A stretch of DNA of 19,071 nt from Aquirhabdus sp. (lineage in GTDB: Bacteria > Pseudomonadota > Gammaproteobacteria > Pseudomonadales > Moraxellaceae), in assembly GCA_030152425.1 (NCBI GenBank), contig JASLJP010000092.1, positions 1 to 19,071 on the forward strand. Direction: 5' to 3'. Under the pieces are notes generated by a model, which saw nothing but the letters and a program-made list of their open reading frames with translations, did no database searches and was not told the DNA's origin. The first letter of the stretch is position 1, and each line of letters opens with the position of its first letter. Below are positions 8,230 to 14,889 of the stretch, one piece after another. The position numbers and the translations under genes were made by a program.

Positions 8230-9063
8230 ATGCCTGAACTTCCTGAAGTCGAAACCACCAAAAACAGCCTACTGCCCCTGATCGGGCAGCGGGTCAGTAC
8301 GGTGCAAGTCATCCAGCCACGGCTGCGCTGGCCAGTGCCGGACTCGTTGACGCTGCTGCAAGGCATGACTCTCACCACGCTGGAACGGCGTGCCAAATAC
8401 ATACTGGCGCACTTCACCGATGACGACGCAACAGCGCCGGTGATCTTACTGCTGCATCTGGGCATGTCCGGTAGCCTGACGCTGACCGACGCCTCACGCA
8501 CCCTGCGCAAACACGATCATGTGGTCATCCGCTTTGAGTCCGAGGAGCTGCGCTACCACGATCCACGGCGCTTTGGCGCCATGTTGTGGCTGGACGACGA
8601 CTCACGCACCCTACTGGCTAAACTCGCACCTGAACCGCTCAGTGACGAATTCAACGCTGAATATCTGGCGGCCAAGATCGGGCATAAAAATATCGCCATC
8701 AAAAACGCCATCATGGATAACCACATCGTGGTCGGTGTCGGCAATATTTATGCGACCGAGGCGCTGTTTCACTGCGCCATTCACCCCCTACGCCCCGCCA
8801 AAAGCCTTAGCGCAACTGAAGTCACGGCATTAACCGCCGAAATTAAACGGATATTGCAGCAGGCGATCGCACTGGGCGGCTCTACGCTGCGTGACTATGT
8901 GAATGGCCGTGGCGAGAATGGTTATTTTCAGCAGACGCTGGATGTCTATGGCCGCGCCAAACTGCCATGTAATCAATGCCAAACTCTGATCGAGACCGTA
9001 AAAATCGGCCAACGTGCCAGCGCCTACTGCCCCAAATGCCAACCACGCGGCACTCAGGACTAA
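8230..9063 (+). CDS. mutM: Formamidopyrimidine-DNA glycosylase MutM (Fpg)
   Basis: MutM excises 8-oxoguanine and formamidopyrimidines and cuts the resulting abasic site. The N-terminus PELPEVETT supplies the catalytic Pro2 and Glu3. Lys56 in LERRAKYIL is the conserved lysine. GVGNIYATEALF marks the helix-two-turn-helix region. The C-terminal zinc finger has Cys247, Cys250, Cys267 and Cys270 (CX2C-X16-CX2C). At 277 residues it is of normal length, and all key residues are present. The gene begins 21 bases after ubiB, so it probably shares the ubi transcript. The start is fixed by the conserved second-position proline. Confidence 0.97.
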   Translation: MPELPEVETTKNSLLPLIGQRVSTVQVIQPRLRWPVPDSLTLLQGMTLTTLERRAKYILAHFTDDDATAPVILLLHLGMSGSLTLTDASRTLRKHDHVVIRFESEELRYHDPRRFGAMLWLDDDSRTLLAKLAPEPLSDEFNAEYLAAKIGHKNIAIKNAIMDNHIVVGVGNIYATEALFHCAIHPLRPAKSLSATEVTALTAEIKRILQQAIALGGSTLRDYVNGRGENGYFQQTLDVYGRAKLPCNQCQTLIETVKIGQRASAYCPKCQPRGTQD

Positions 9064-9146
9064 AATTAGGCAAGATAATGTGCATCAACCACTTGCACGA
9101 GTAACGTCCGCGCGGTAGAGTCACAATAATAATACAGGAGTGCACC

Positions 9147-9542
9147 ATGAATAATTTATATCAAGGAAAAACGATGAAACGCGCAATTTCTTCCGTACTT
9201 TTGGTCAGCATGATGAGCCTGTCTGTACCCGCCTTCGCTGGTGAAAGCATTGAAAACAACCTGCTCGGCACACGTCCAACCGTCTGGGCGATGGGCATTG
9301 ACGCTGGCTTGGTTCGTCCAGTCGGTCTGGCTGCGACCATCATCGGCGCGGGTTTGTTTGTCGTCACCCTGCCATTTAGCGCACTGGGTGGCAACATTAA
9401 AGAAAGCGCCGCGACTCTGGTCGGCGCACCGGCCAAAATGACCTTCACCCGCTGCCTCGGCTGCACCGAAGAACAAGACATCGAAAACCGTAATGCCATC
9501 GAGATCCAACAAGCGAACTCGAAATACGCAGACGAGCAGTAA
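9147..9542 (+). CDS. Small secreted or periplasmic protein of unknown function with two plausible starts
   Basis: The gene encodes 131 residues from the ATG at 9147, or 122 from the ATG at 9174. Both starts have a good ribosome-binding site six bases upstream: AGGAG at 9136-9140 and AAGGA at 9163-9167. The shorter form begins with a textbook signal peptide, MKRAISSVLLVSMMSLS followed by VPAFA, with cleavage expected before GES. The mature part has LLGTRPTVWAMGIDAGLVRP, then a hydrophobic stretch LAATIIGAGLFVVTLPFSAL, a Gly-Asn turn, and TFTRCLGCTEEQ with a CxxC pair. The pattern resembles short conserved hypothetical proteins of Pseudomonas and Acinetobacter, but I cannot give a function. It might be a periplasmic protein anchored by its hydrophobic segment. 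The 83-base gap after mutM suggests its own promoter. Confidence 0.85.
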   Translation: MNNLYQGKTMKRAISSVLLVSMMSLSVPAFAGESIENNLLGTRPTVWAMGIDAGLVRPVGLAATIIGAGLFVVTLPFSALGGNIKESAATLVGAPAKMTFTRCLGCTEEQDIENRNAIEIQQANSKYADEQ

Positions 9543-9603
9543 TCCTGCCTCAGTCTAGCCGCCGACGCGCTGTCCGCGCAGCGGCAGCATGGTGCACTCA
9601 TCC

Positions 9604-9634
9604 AAGCATTGTCGCATGCGCACAATGCTTTTTT
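9604..9634 (+). terminator. Rho-independent terminator after the small secreted protein
   Basis: AAGCATTGT (9604-9612) pairs perfectly with ACAATGCTT (9622-9630) around a nine-base loop, and the right arm runs into six consecutive T (9629-9634). It lies 62 bases after the stop codon. Confidence 0.8.
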
Positions 9635-9705
9635 AGCAGTGGTCGTCGTATAGGGTGATACTCCCCTTGCACCATACACCACCCGCTAAACCAAATCAGC
9701 GCAAT

Positions 9706-9734
9706 AAAAAAACGACCATGACGGTCGTTTTTTT
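9706..9734. terminator. Bidirectional terminator between the small secreted gene and mscL
   Basis: A 12-bp perfect stem (9706-9717 with 9723-9734) has core ACGACC/GGTCGT, a five-base loop, seven A on the left and seven T on the right. It can stop transcription in both directions and sits 12 bases beyond the mscL stop codon. Confidence 0.88.
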
Positions 9735-9746
9735 ATTACACGGGTT

Positions 9747-10181
9747 TTATGCCTGCGGGCGGCGGCGTAGCTCGTCGCGGATTTCGCGCAGCAGGGTGAC
9801 GTCTTCTGCGGGAGCGGCCGGTGCGGCTGCGGGCTGATCTTTCTTCAGCTTGTTCACGGCTTTCACCATAAAGAAGATGACCAAGGCCAATAACAAGAAG
9901 TTAATCGCAATGGTCAGGAAGTTACCGTAGGTCAGCACCGGGATGTCTGCTTTTTTCAGCGCATCCAAGGTCGCCAGACCAGTCGGGTTATCCCCGAGGA
10001 CAAAATACAGCTTGGAAAAGTCGACCTTGCCGCCGAGGATGAGCGACACGATTGGCATGATAATATCATTGACCAGAGAATCAATGATCTTACCGAATGC
10101 ACCACCGATAATCACACCCACTGCCAAATCGATCATATTGCCTTTGATGGCAAATTCTTTAAACTCTTGAACCATGCCCAT
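9747..10181 (-). CDS. mscL: Large-conductance mechanosensitive channel MscL
   Basis: MscL is a pentameric inner-membrane channel that opens at high membrane tension and releases solutes during osmotic downshock. The 144 residues begin MGMVQEFKEFAIKGNMIDLA, matching the amphipathic N-terminal helix of E. coli MscL. TM1 follows as GVIIGGAFGKIIDSLVNDII. TM2 is YGNFLTIAINFLLLALVIFF, followed by MVKAVNKLKK. After an Ala/Pro linker comes the C-terminal bundle helix VTLLREIRDELRRR. The ATG at 10181 was chosen because GGAG lies 8 bases upstream and the family begins here. An in-frame TTG at 10199 would overlap that site. The residues between TM1 and TM2 (NPTGLATLDALKKADIPVL) form the periplasmic loop. 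Confidence 0.96.
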   Translation of the reverse strand: MGMVQEFKEFAIKGNMIDLAVGVIIGGAFGKIIDSLVNDIIMPIVSLILGGKVDFSKLYFVLGDNPTGLATLDALKKADIPVLTYGNFLTIAINFLLLALVIFFMVKAVNKLKKDQPAAAPAAPAEDVTLLREIRDELRRRPQA

Positions 10182-10279
10182 TATAAATACTCCGAACAAT
10201 GAGGGGGGATTTGAACCATATATTGGTTCTTAGTTTTTAATCTCACAAGTAGATAAACTGACGTTTAATCTATATTGCA

Positions 10280-10331
10280 ATGTATACACGCTTTTAGAAC
10301 AAGATTCGAGCATCTATACCCGATGTATACA
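10280..10331. promoter_or_regulatory. Paired ATGTATACA sites upstream of mscL
   Basis: The nine-base sequence ATGTATACA, which contains the palindrome TGTATACA, occurs at 10280-10288 and again at 10323-10331, 43 bases apart (about four helical turns). A related CGATATACA lies at 10352-10360. They lie in the gene-free 273 bases between mscL and typA, upstream of mscL. A -35-like TTGCAA on the minus strand touches the first site. Whether a regulator binds here is unknown. Confidence 0.35.
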
Positions 10332-10389
10332 AAACGTATAAAGTTGAACGCCGATATACAACCCTACCCCACACCTACGCATGACCCAT

Positions 10390-10423
10390 AAAAAAACGCC
10401 GTTCACATTAATGTGAACGGCGT
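10390..10423 (-). terminator. Strong terminator of typA
   Basis: A 28-base perfect palindrome (10396-10423), with arms ACGCCGTTCACA and TGTGAACGGCGT around TTAA, is preceded on the plus strand by seven A (10390-10396). Read on the minus strand this gives a stem followed by a U-run, about 32 bases after the typA stop. On the plus strand it is followed by a weaker T content, so it acts mainly for typA. Confidence 0.88.
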
Positions 10424-10454
10424 CTCTATAATCAGCAAAATGCCGATTTAACCA

Positions 10455-12293
10455 TTAACCACCACGGCTATTACGTTTACGTTCGCTTTCAGTCAGGAAG
10501 CGTTTACGCAGACGGATCGACTTCGGTGTGACTTCAACCAGCTCGTCGTCTTCGATGAACTCAAGCGCTTGTTCCAAGGTATGACGGATCGGTGGCACCA
10601 GTGCGATCGCTTCGTCAGTACCGCTGGCACGGACGTTGGTCAGCTGTTTGGCTTTAGTCGGGTTAACCGCCATATCATCGCTACGCGAATTGATACCGAT
10701 GATCATGCCTTCGTAAACTTCCAACTGTGGATAGGCAAACAGACGGCCACGTTCTTGCAGCGTGAACAGCGCATAGCCCAGTACAGTACCCTGAACCATC
10801 GACACCAGCACACCGTTTTGACGTTTAGCCACTGAGCCAGTTTGAGCTGGACCGTAGTGGGAAAAGCTCGAGGTCATGATGCCGGTACCGGAGGTCATGG
10901 TCAGGAACTCTGAACGGAAGCCGATCAAGCCACGTGACGGTACAGTCGCCTCAATACGGGTACGGCCTTTGCCGTCGACTTCCATATTGGTCATTTCGCC
11001 GCGGCGCAGACCCATCTGCTCCATGACGCCGCCTTGATGTTGATCTTCGACGTCGAACATGACGTTTTCGTATGGCTCTGATTTCACGCCATCGATCTCT
11101 TTCATGATCACTTCAGGACGGGCAACACCCAGCTCGAAGCCTTCACGACGCATGTTTTCGATCAGCACCGACAGATGCAGCTCACCACGACCCGAGACTT
11201 TGAAACGGTCCGGCGAATCTGTGTCTTCAACACGCAGCGCAACGTTGTGGATCAGCTCACGTTCCAGACGGTCGCGGATCGCACGTGAAGTCACGTACTT
11301 GCCTTCTTTACCGGCGAATGGTGAGTTGTTCACTTGGAACTGCATGCTTACGGTTGGCTCATCCACGGTCAGGGGTGGCAATGCTTCGACGTTTTGTGGA
11401 TCGCACAGTGTATCGGAAATGTTCAAACCTTCCATACCGGTCACACAAACGATGTCGCCCGCACGTGCACTGTCCACATCGATGCGATCCAGACCATGGT
11501 AGCCCATGATTTTCAGCACACGGCCGTTACGCTTGTTGCCTTCCTTGTCCACGATCACAACTTGGGTGTTGGTTTTGACCGCACCGCGTTGAATCCGGCC
11601 AATCCCGATAACACCCAGATAGCTGGAGTAGTCGAGGCTGGAGATTTGCATTTGGAACGGACCATCAGGATCAACCTGTGGCGCTTCAACTTTATCAATA
11701 ATCGTTTCAAACAGCGGTGTCATGTCGTCTTCCATCGCATCTGGCGACAGACCGGCAATACCGTTCAATGCCGAAGCATAAACGATCGGGAAATCAAGCT
11801 GCTCTTCAGTCGCACCGAGATTGTCAAACAGATCAAATACTTGATCTACAACCCAATCCGGACGCGCGCCCGGACGGTCAACTTTGTTGATCACGACGAT
11901 CGGCTTCAGACCTTGGGCAAAAGCTTTCATGGTCACGAAACGGGTCTGTGGCATCGGGCCATCAACCGCATCGACCAATAGACATACGCAATCGACCATC
12001 GACAGTACGCGCTCTACTTCACCGCCGAAGTCGGCGTGTCCTGGCGTATCGACGATGTTAATGTCGTAAAGCTGACCCGTTTTTTTGTTGGTCCAACGGA
12101 TGGCGGTGTTTTTCGCCAAAATGGTAATACCGCGTTCTTTTTCAAGCGCGTTTGAGTCCATTACGCGCTCAACTTCAGCCGCACGGTCACCAAAAGTTCC
12201 TGATTGGGAAAGCAGTTTATCAACAAGGGTGGTTTTGCCATGGTCAACGTGAGCGATGATGGCAATATTGCGTAGGTGCTGTAACTCAGACAT
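10455..12293 (-). CDS. typA: Ribosome-associated translational GTPase TypA/BipA
   Basis: TypA (BipA) is an EF-G-like GTPase that binds the 70S ribosome and aids 50S assembly and growth under stress or cold. The 612 residues carry the GTPase motifs: G1 AHVDHGKTTLVDKLL at about 14-28, G3 DTPGHADFGGEVERVL from about 82, G4 NKVD at about 136-139 and the G5-like ASALNG. Domain II follows. The EF-G-like domains III and V come next, including SGRGELHLSVLIENMRREG and the PSRGLIGFRSEFLTMTSG motif. The family-specific C-terminus ends in LTPKSIRLRKRFL-type sequence (here VTPKSIRLRKRFLTESERKR). The start at 12293 matches the conserved N-terminus, though the upstream bases show no clear Shine-Dalgarno site. 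The length is normal (about 605-615). Confidence 0.97.
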   Translation of the reverse strand: MSELQHLRNIAIIAHVDHGKTTLVDKLLSQSGTFGDRAAEVERVMDSNALEKERGITILAKNTAIRWTNKKTGQLYDINIVDTPGHADFGGEVERVLSMVDCVCLLVDAVDGPMPQTRFVTMKAFAQGLKPIVVINKVDRPGARPDWVVDQVFDLFDNLGATEEQLDFPIVYASALNGIAGLSPDAMEDDMTPLFETIIDKVEAPQVDPDGPFQMQISSLDYSSYLGVIGIGRIQRGAVKTNTQVVIVDKEGNKRNGRVLKIMGYHGLDRIDVDSARAGDIVCVTGMEGLNISDTLCDPQNVEALPPLTVDEPTVSMQFQVNNSPFAGKEGKYVTSRAIRDRLERELIHNVALRVEDTDSPDRFKVSGRGELHLSVLIENMRREGFELGVARPEVIMKEIDGVKSEPYENVMFDVEDQHQGGVMEQMGLRRGEMTNMEVDGKGRTRIEATVPSRGLIGFRSEFLTMTSGTGIMTSSFSHYGPAQTGSVAKRQNGVLVSMVQGTVLGYALFTLQERGRLFAYPQLEVYEGMIIGINSRSDDMAVNPTKAKQLTNVRASGTDEAIALVPPIRHTLEQALEFIEDDELVEVTPKSIRLRKRFLTESERKRNSRGG

Positions 12294-12327
12294 GAAGAAG
12301 CCGCGAATAAATAAAAATGACGCGGCA

Positions 12328-12333
12328 TTATAC
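12328..12333 (-). promoter_or_regulatory. Candidate -10 box for typA
   Basis: On the minus strand a perfect TATAAT lies at 12333-12328, 34 bases before the typA start and followed by a GC-rich discriminator (GCCGCG). A perfect TTGACA exists at 12369-12364, but it is about 30 bases away, too far to be the matching -35 box. The -35 contact is therefore unassigned. Confidence 0.4.
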
Positions 12334-12408
12334 AGGTATTTAGGGGGTCCCGCTGACTTAAGCTGTCAAACAGCCGAGTATTTCATCAATTTATATGTAA
12401 AACCAAAC

Positions 12409-12440
12409 AAAAACAGCCACCTAGTGGTAGCTGTTTTTTT
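12409..12440. terminator. Terminator after ompA
   Basis: AAAAACAGC (12409-12417) pairs with GCTGTTTTT, with an imperfect inner stem (CAC with GTG) and seven T at 12434-12440. On the minus strand the A-run gives a U-tract, placing it about 55 bases beyond the ompA stop. On the plus strand it could block read-through towards ompA. Confidence 0.72.
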
Positions 12441-12492
12441 GATCTACATGATCATCGCTGCCATAGACAGCGACAATCAGGTCGATTAGCGA

Positions 12493-13617
12493 TTATTGTA
12501 CGTTACGTGTGCCAGTGATAACGGCAACAACGCGACGGTTCAGAGCACGGCCTTCTGGGGTCTTGTTCGAAGCAACAGGATCATCCCATGAGTAACCTTT
12601 AGCAGTCAGACGACCACCGTCTACACCGTAGTCTTTAACCAAAGACGCTTTCACAGATTCTGCACGGGCTTGTGACAAGCGATCGTTCAGTTTACGTGAG
12701 CCGCGGCTGTCGGTGTAACCTTTGATCTCTGCAGTTGCATTGCTGAATTCTTTCAGTTTGTCTGCAACTTTAGCGATTTCTGGTTGGTACTGAGCTTTGA
12801 TGTTCGACTTGTTGGTGTCGAAGAATACACGCAGTTCCAGTTTCAGTGTTTCCACTTGTGGTACTGGAGCTGGCTCAGGTGCCGGTGCTGGCGCTGGGAT
12901 CGGCGCTGGGATTGGCTCTGGTGCTGGCGCTGGTGGCGCTACGTACGGACGTTTGTGGCCGCCCAGAGTGATTTGCAGACCTGCAAATGCTTTCCAGTCC
13001 AACAGGCTGTGGTCAACGTTTTCTACGCCACGACCTTCAACACGCAGTGCCAAAGCATCGGTGAAGCGGTAGTAAGCACCCAGACCGAAGTTAGCAATGG
13101 TGTCATTGCTGATCAGGGTGAATTTGTCGCCGTTAGCATTCTGGGTTGAACGCGCTTTCAGTTGTTGGAAACCAGCACCGATCAGGATGTATGGCTTGAA
13201 TTTGCCATCGTAATCATGAGTGATGAAGTCACTGTTCAACAGGAAGTTACCTTCGATACCACGAACGCGCTTGTCTACATGACCGCTAGCCCAGGTTGAT
13301 GGTGGCTTGATAGAGCCTTCACCGCGGGTTTCGTTGTACTGAGCTTCAACCGCCAGTGATGGGGTCAGCTCGTAACCAACGGCTACACCAGCCAGTACGT
13401 CACCGTAAGGCTTGTAGCCTTGGTTGTATGGTGGTTTAGGTTGGATGTATTCATGCTGGCTTTTCTTTTCGTAACCCTGCCAACCAACCAGAGGGGTAAC
13501 AGAAACGCCAAGGCCAGTATTACCGGTAACACCCAGCGCATCCAGGTAATCAGCATGAACAGCGACTGATAGCGGAGCTGTTAAGATTACAGCTAACGCA
13601 ATTCGATTTAACTTCAT
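12493..13617 (-). CDS. ompA: OmpA family outer-membrane protein
   Basis: This is a major outer-membrane protein that anchors the membrane to peptidoglycan. The 374 residues start with a signal peptide, MKLNRIALAVILTAPLSVA and then VHA, cleaved before DYLDALG. The next ~200 residues alternate hydrophobic and polar residues, as in an eight-stranded beta barrel, with Gly/Tyr-rich turns. A Pro/Ala hinge, APPAPAPEPIPAPIPAPAP, at about residues 229-255 links to the periplasmic OmpA domain. That domain has LRVFFDTNKSNIKAQY, GYTDSRGSRKLNDRLSQARA and RALNRRVVAVI, with the Asp and Arg that bind diaminopimelate. The ATG at 13617 is supported by GGAGG five bases upstream; an in-frame TTG at 13629 overlaps that site. 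The closest recalled relatives are Acinetobacter OmpA proteins. Confidence 0.95.
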   Translation of the reverse strand: MKLNRIALAVILTAPLSVAVHADYLDALGVTGNTGLGVSVTPLVGWQGYEKKSQHEYIQPKPPYNQGYKPYGDVLAGVAVGYELTPSLAVEAQYNETRGEGSIKPPSTWASGHVDKRVRGIEGNFLLNSDFITHDYDGKFKPYILIGAGFQQLKARSTQNANGDKFTLISNDTIANFGLGAYYRFTDALALRVEGRGVENVDHSLLDWKAFAGLQITLGGHKRPYVAPPAPAPEPIPAPIPAPAPAPEPAPVPQVETLKLELRVFFDTNKSNIKAQYQPEIAKVADKLKEFSNATAEIKGYTDSRGSRKLNDRLSQARAESVKASLVKDYGVDGGRLTAKGYSWDDPVASNKTPEGRALNRRVVAVITGTRNVQ

Positions 13618-14379
13618 AGTTGCCTCCAAAGGGACGTAAGAACAGTTTAAAATCGACCAGTGCTACACTTTCGAATTTGGTCGAGAAATCGCTCAAGTAT
13701 TAAATACTATCTTGCTTGTAACACGCACCTTACCACGATGTTTCGGGCGAAGCGAGTGTTACATCTTGTTGCAAGTGTTAACGAACTCAATGCGCATATC
13801 TGTTGATATTTAGTAAGCACCAACGACAACGAACTTAACCTCGTTTTGCCCTGCTTAATATCTAGGATACTTCACAGCAATGACCCTAAATTAACACAAA
13901 TTCCTGCACCGTTCCTACACTAAAATGAAAAATAACAGCAATCTACCCCACATGCTTACAAAAAGAATACTCTGCCCCCCATGCCCAGAATTGGGTCACC
14001 CGACCGCCATCTGCACTGACGTACGCAATAAAACGCCATAAACTGACACGCACTGTACAGTGGCGACAAAGCAACGACAAACTTGGCTTGCTACAGCAGT
14101 TTTAGGCTATTTTTTCAGGAATACTTACCTACTATCAATGCCTTGAGGACGACACCCTGCACCTTCCGCAAAGAAGACAGGCACACACCCTGCCCGAATG
14201 GGTGGCAACCACCCTAACAATCATGTCGACCTCGTCACTCTTTAGGCATCCAGCCCCAATCCACAGCTCCCAAATTTGGATTATTTTTATTAGTTTAAAC
14301 GCATGAATTAAAAGTATAAAAAAATATGCACCAATATATAGCGAAATTTTGGATTAGATTATTAATTTGTCAATAGCAG

Positions 14380-14399
14380 CCATATCTGCTTTGATATGG
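14380..14399. repeat. Short hairpin with an alternative stem
   Basis: CCATATC (14380-14386) and GATATGG (14393-14399) form a perfect seven-bp stem with a six-base loop. The overlapping AGCAG/CTGCT arms at about 14376-14391 would form a competing hairpin. This is at the right edge of the AT-rich stretch. Confidence 0.5.
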
Positions 14400-14405
14400 T
14401 GCATA

Positions 14406-14478
14406 GCATAAACTTTGATTATGACGCAGTGCGCTTGCCGCCTGTATTTACCTGCCACGCCGCGATCAAAGTTTAAGC
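14406..14478. repeat. Near-perfect 14-base inverted repeat, 45-base spacer
   Basis: GCATAAACTTTGAT (14406-14419) and ATCAAAGTTTAAGC (14465-14478) are inverted copies with one mismatch, and the inner 11 bases are perfect. They could be a structured RNA stem or two half-sites for a regulator. Nothing ties them to a known element. Confidence 0.55.
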
Positions 14479-14570
14479 AGATTCTTCACAAAATTCGCAC
14501 CATAGTTGCGCAACGTGACATCTTTCTCGCGCTTGGTCGTCAGCATACACACAACACACACGCCGAAAAC

Positions 14571-14585
14571 GCCGAAAAATTCGGC
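14571..14585. repeat. GCCGAA/TTCGGC hairpin
   Basis: A six-bp perfect stem with an AAA loop lies within a run of repeated GCCGAAAA motifs (14562-14580). ATTCGGC recurs at 14600-14606 and could pair with the same left arm. There is no T-tract directly after it. Confidence 0.4.
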
Positions 14586-14762
14586 AAATCACACCCTATC
14601 ATTCGGCATCTTTTTTGTAACTTTGTACAGATATTCGCCCTGCAGCCTGCGCTGAGTGCTTGTTTCGTGTATAGATTTGCCGCACGCACGCCCAAAATGA
14701 CCGCTTTGGTCAAAATCAATGCGGCGCGACACGCGCAAATTTTGTATCATGACGGCCGTCCG

Positions 14763-14790
14763 TTTTCACAAATTCATGACTATATATAGT
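14763..14790 (+). promoter_or_regulatory. Candidate promoter of the thiolase gene
   Basis: TTTTCA (14763-14768, four of six to TTGACA), a 16-base spacer, and TATAGT (14785-14790, five of six to TATAAT) lie about 100 bases before the thiolase start. The -10 box lies inside an 18-base perfect palindrome. Confidence 0.42.
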
Positions 14791-14793
14791 CAT
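14776..14793. promoter_or_regulatory. 18-base perfect palindrome, operator-like, over the -10 box
   Basis: ATGACTATATATAGTCAT is a perfect 18-base palindrome at 14776-14793. It covers the likely -10 box of the thiolase promoter, the position expected for a repressor operator of the TetR or MarR kind. The regulator is not encoded in this window. Confidence 0.5.
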
Positions 14794-14889
14794 CATCTGC
14801 CACTGACGTATACCTCTACGCCAGCTATGCTGCAGACCAATTTGTTTGACCATTTTTTTCATAAGCTTAATCGCAAGCTGGAGCGTCAC

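Larger units (their letters stand above)
13618..14889. other. Long gene-free region between ompA and the thiolase gene
   Basis: No convincing coding sequence is seen on either strand in these 1,272 bases. The part next to ompA must hold its promoter. A 13-base palindrome, AGTATTAAATACT (13696-13708), lies 79-91 bases upstream of the ompA start. The middle (about 14270-14400) is strongly AT-rich. From 14380 on there are several inverted repeats, listed separately, and a candidate promoter with an operator-like palindrome before the thiolase. A 124-codon open frame at 14415-14789 has no ribosome-binding site or recognisable protein pattern and is probably chance. The region could hide a small RNA or a long 5' leader. 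Confidence 0.7.

Noticed and set aside
11334..11981. Open frame of 215 codons on the plus strand
   Set aside because: It is antisense to typA, which is fully conserved through this part.
14415..14789. Open frame of 124 codons on the plus strand upstream of the thiolase
   Set aside because: The protein has no pattern of conserved residues, the start lacks a ribosome-binding site, and the frame runs through inverted repeats and the likely thiolase promoter.
14719..14889. Longer thiolase N-terminus from the ATG at 14719
   Set aside because: It adds 57 residues absent from the family and would begin upstream of the candidate promoter. GGAG fits the ATG at 14890.
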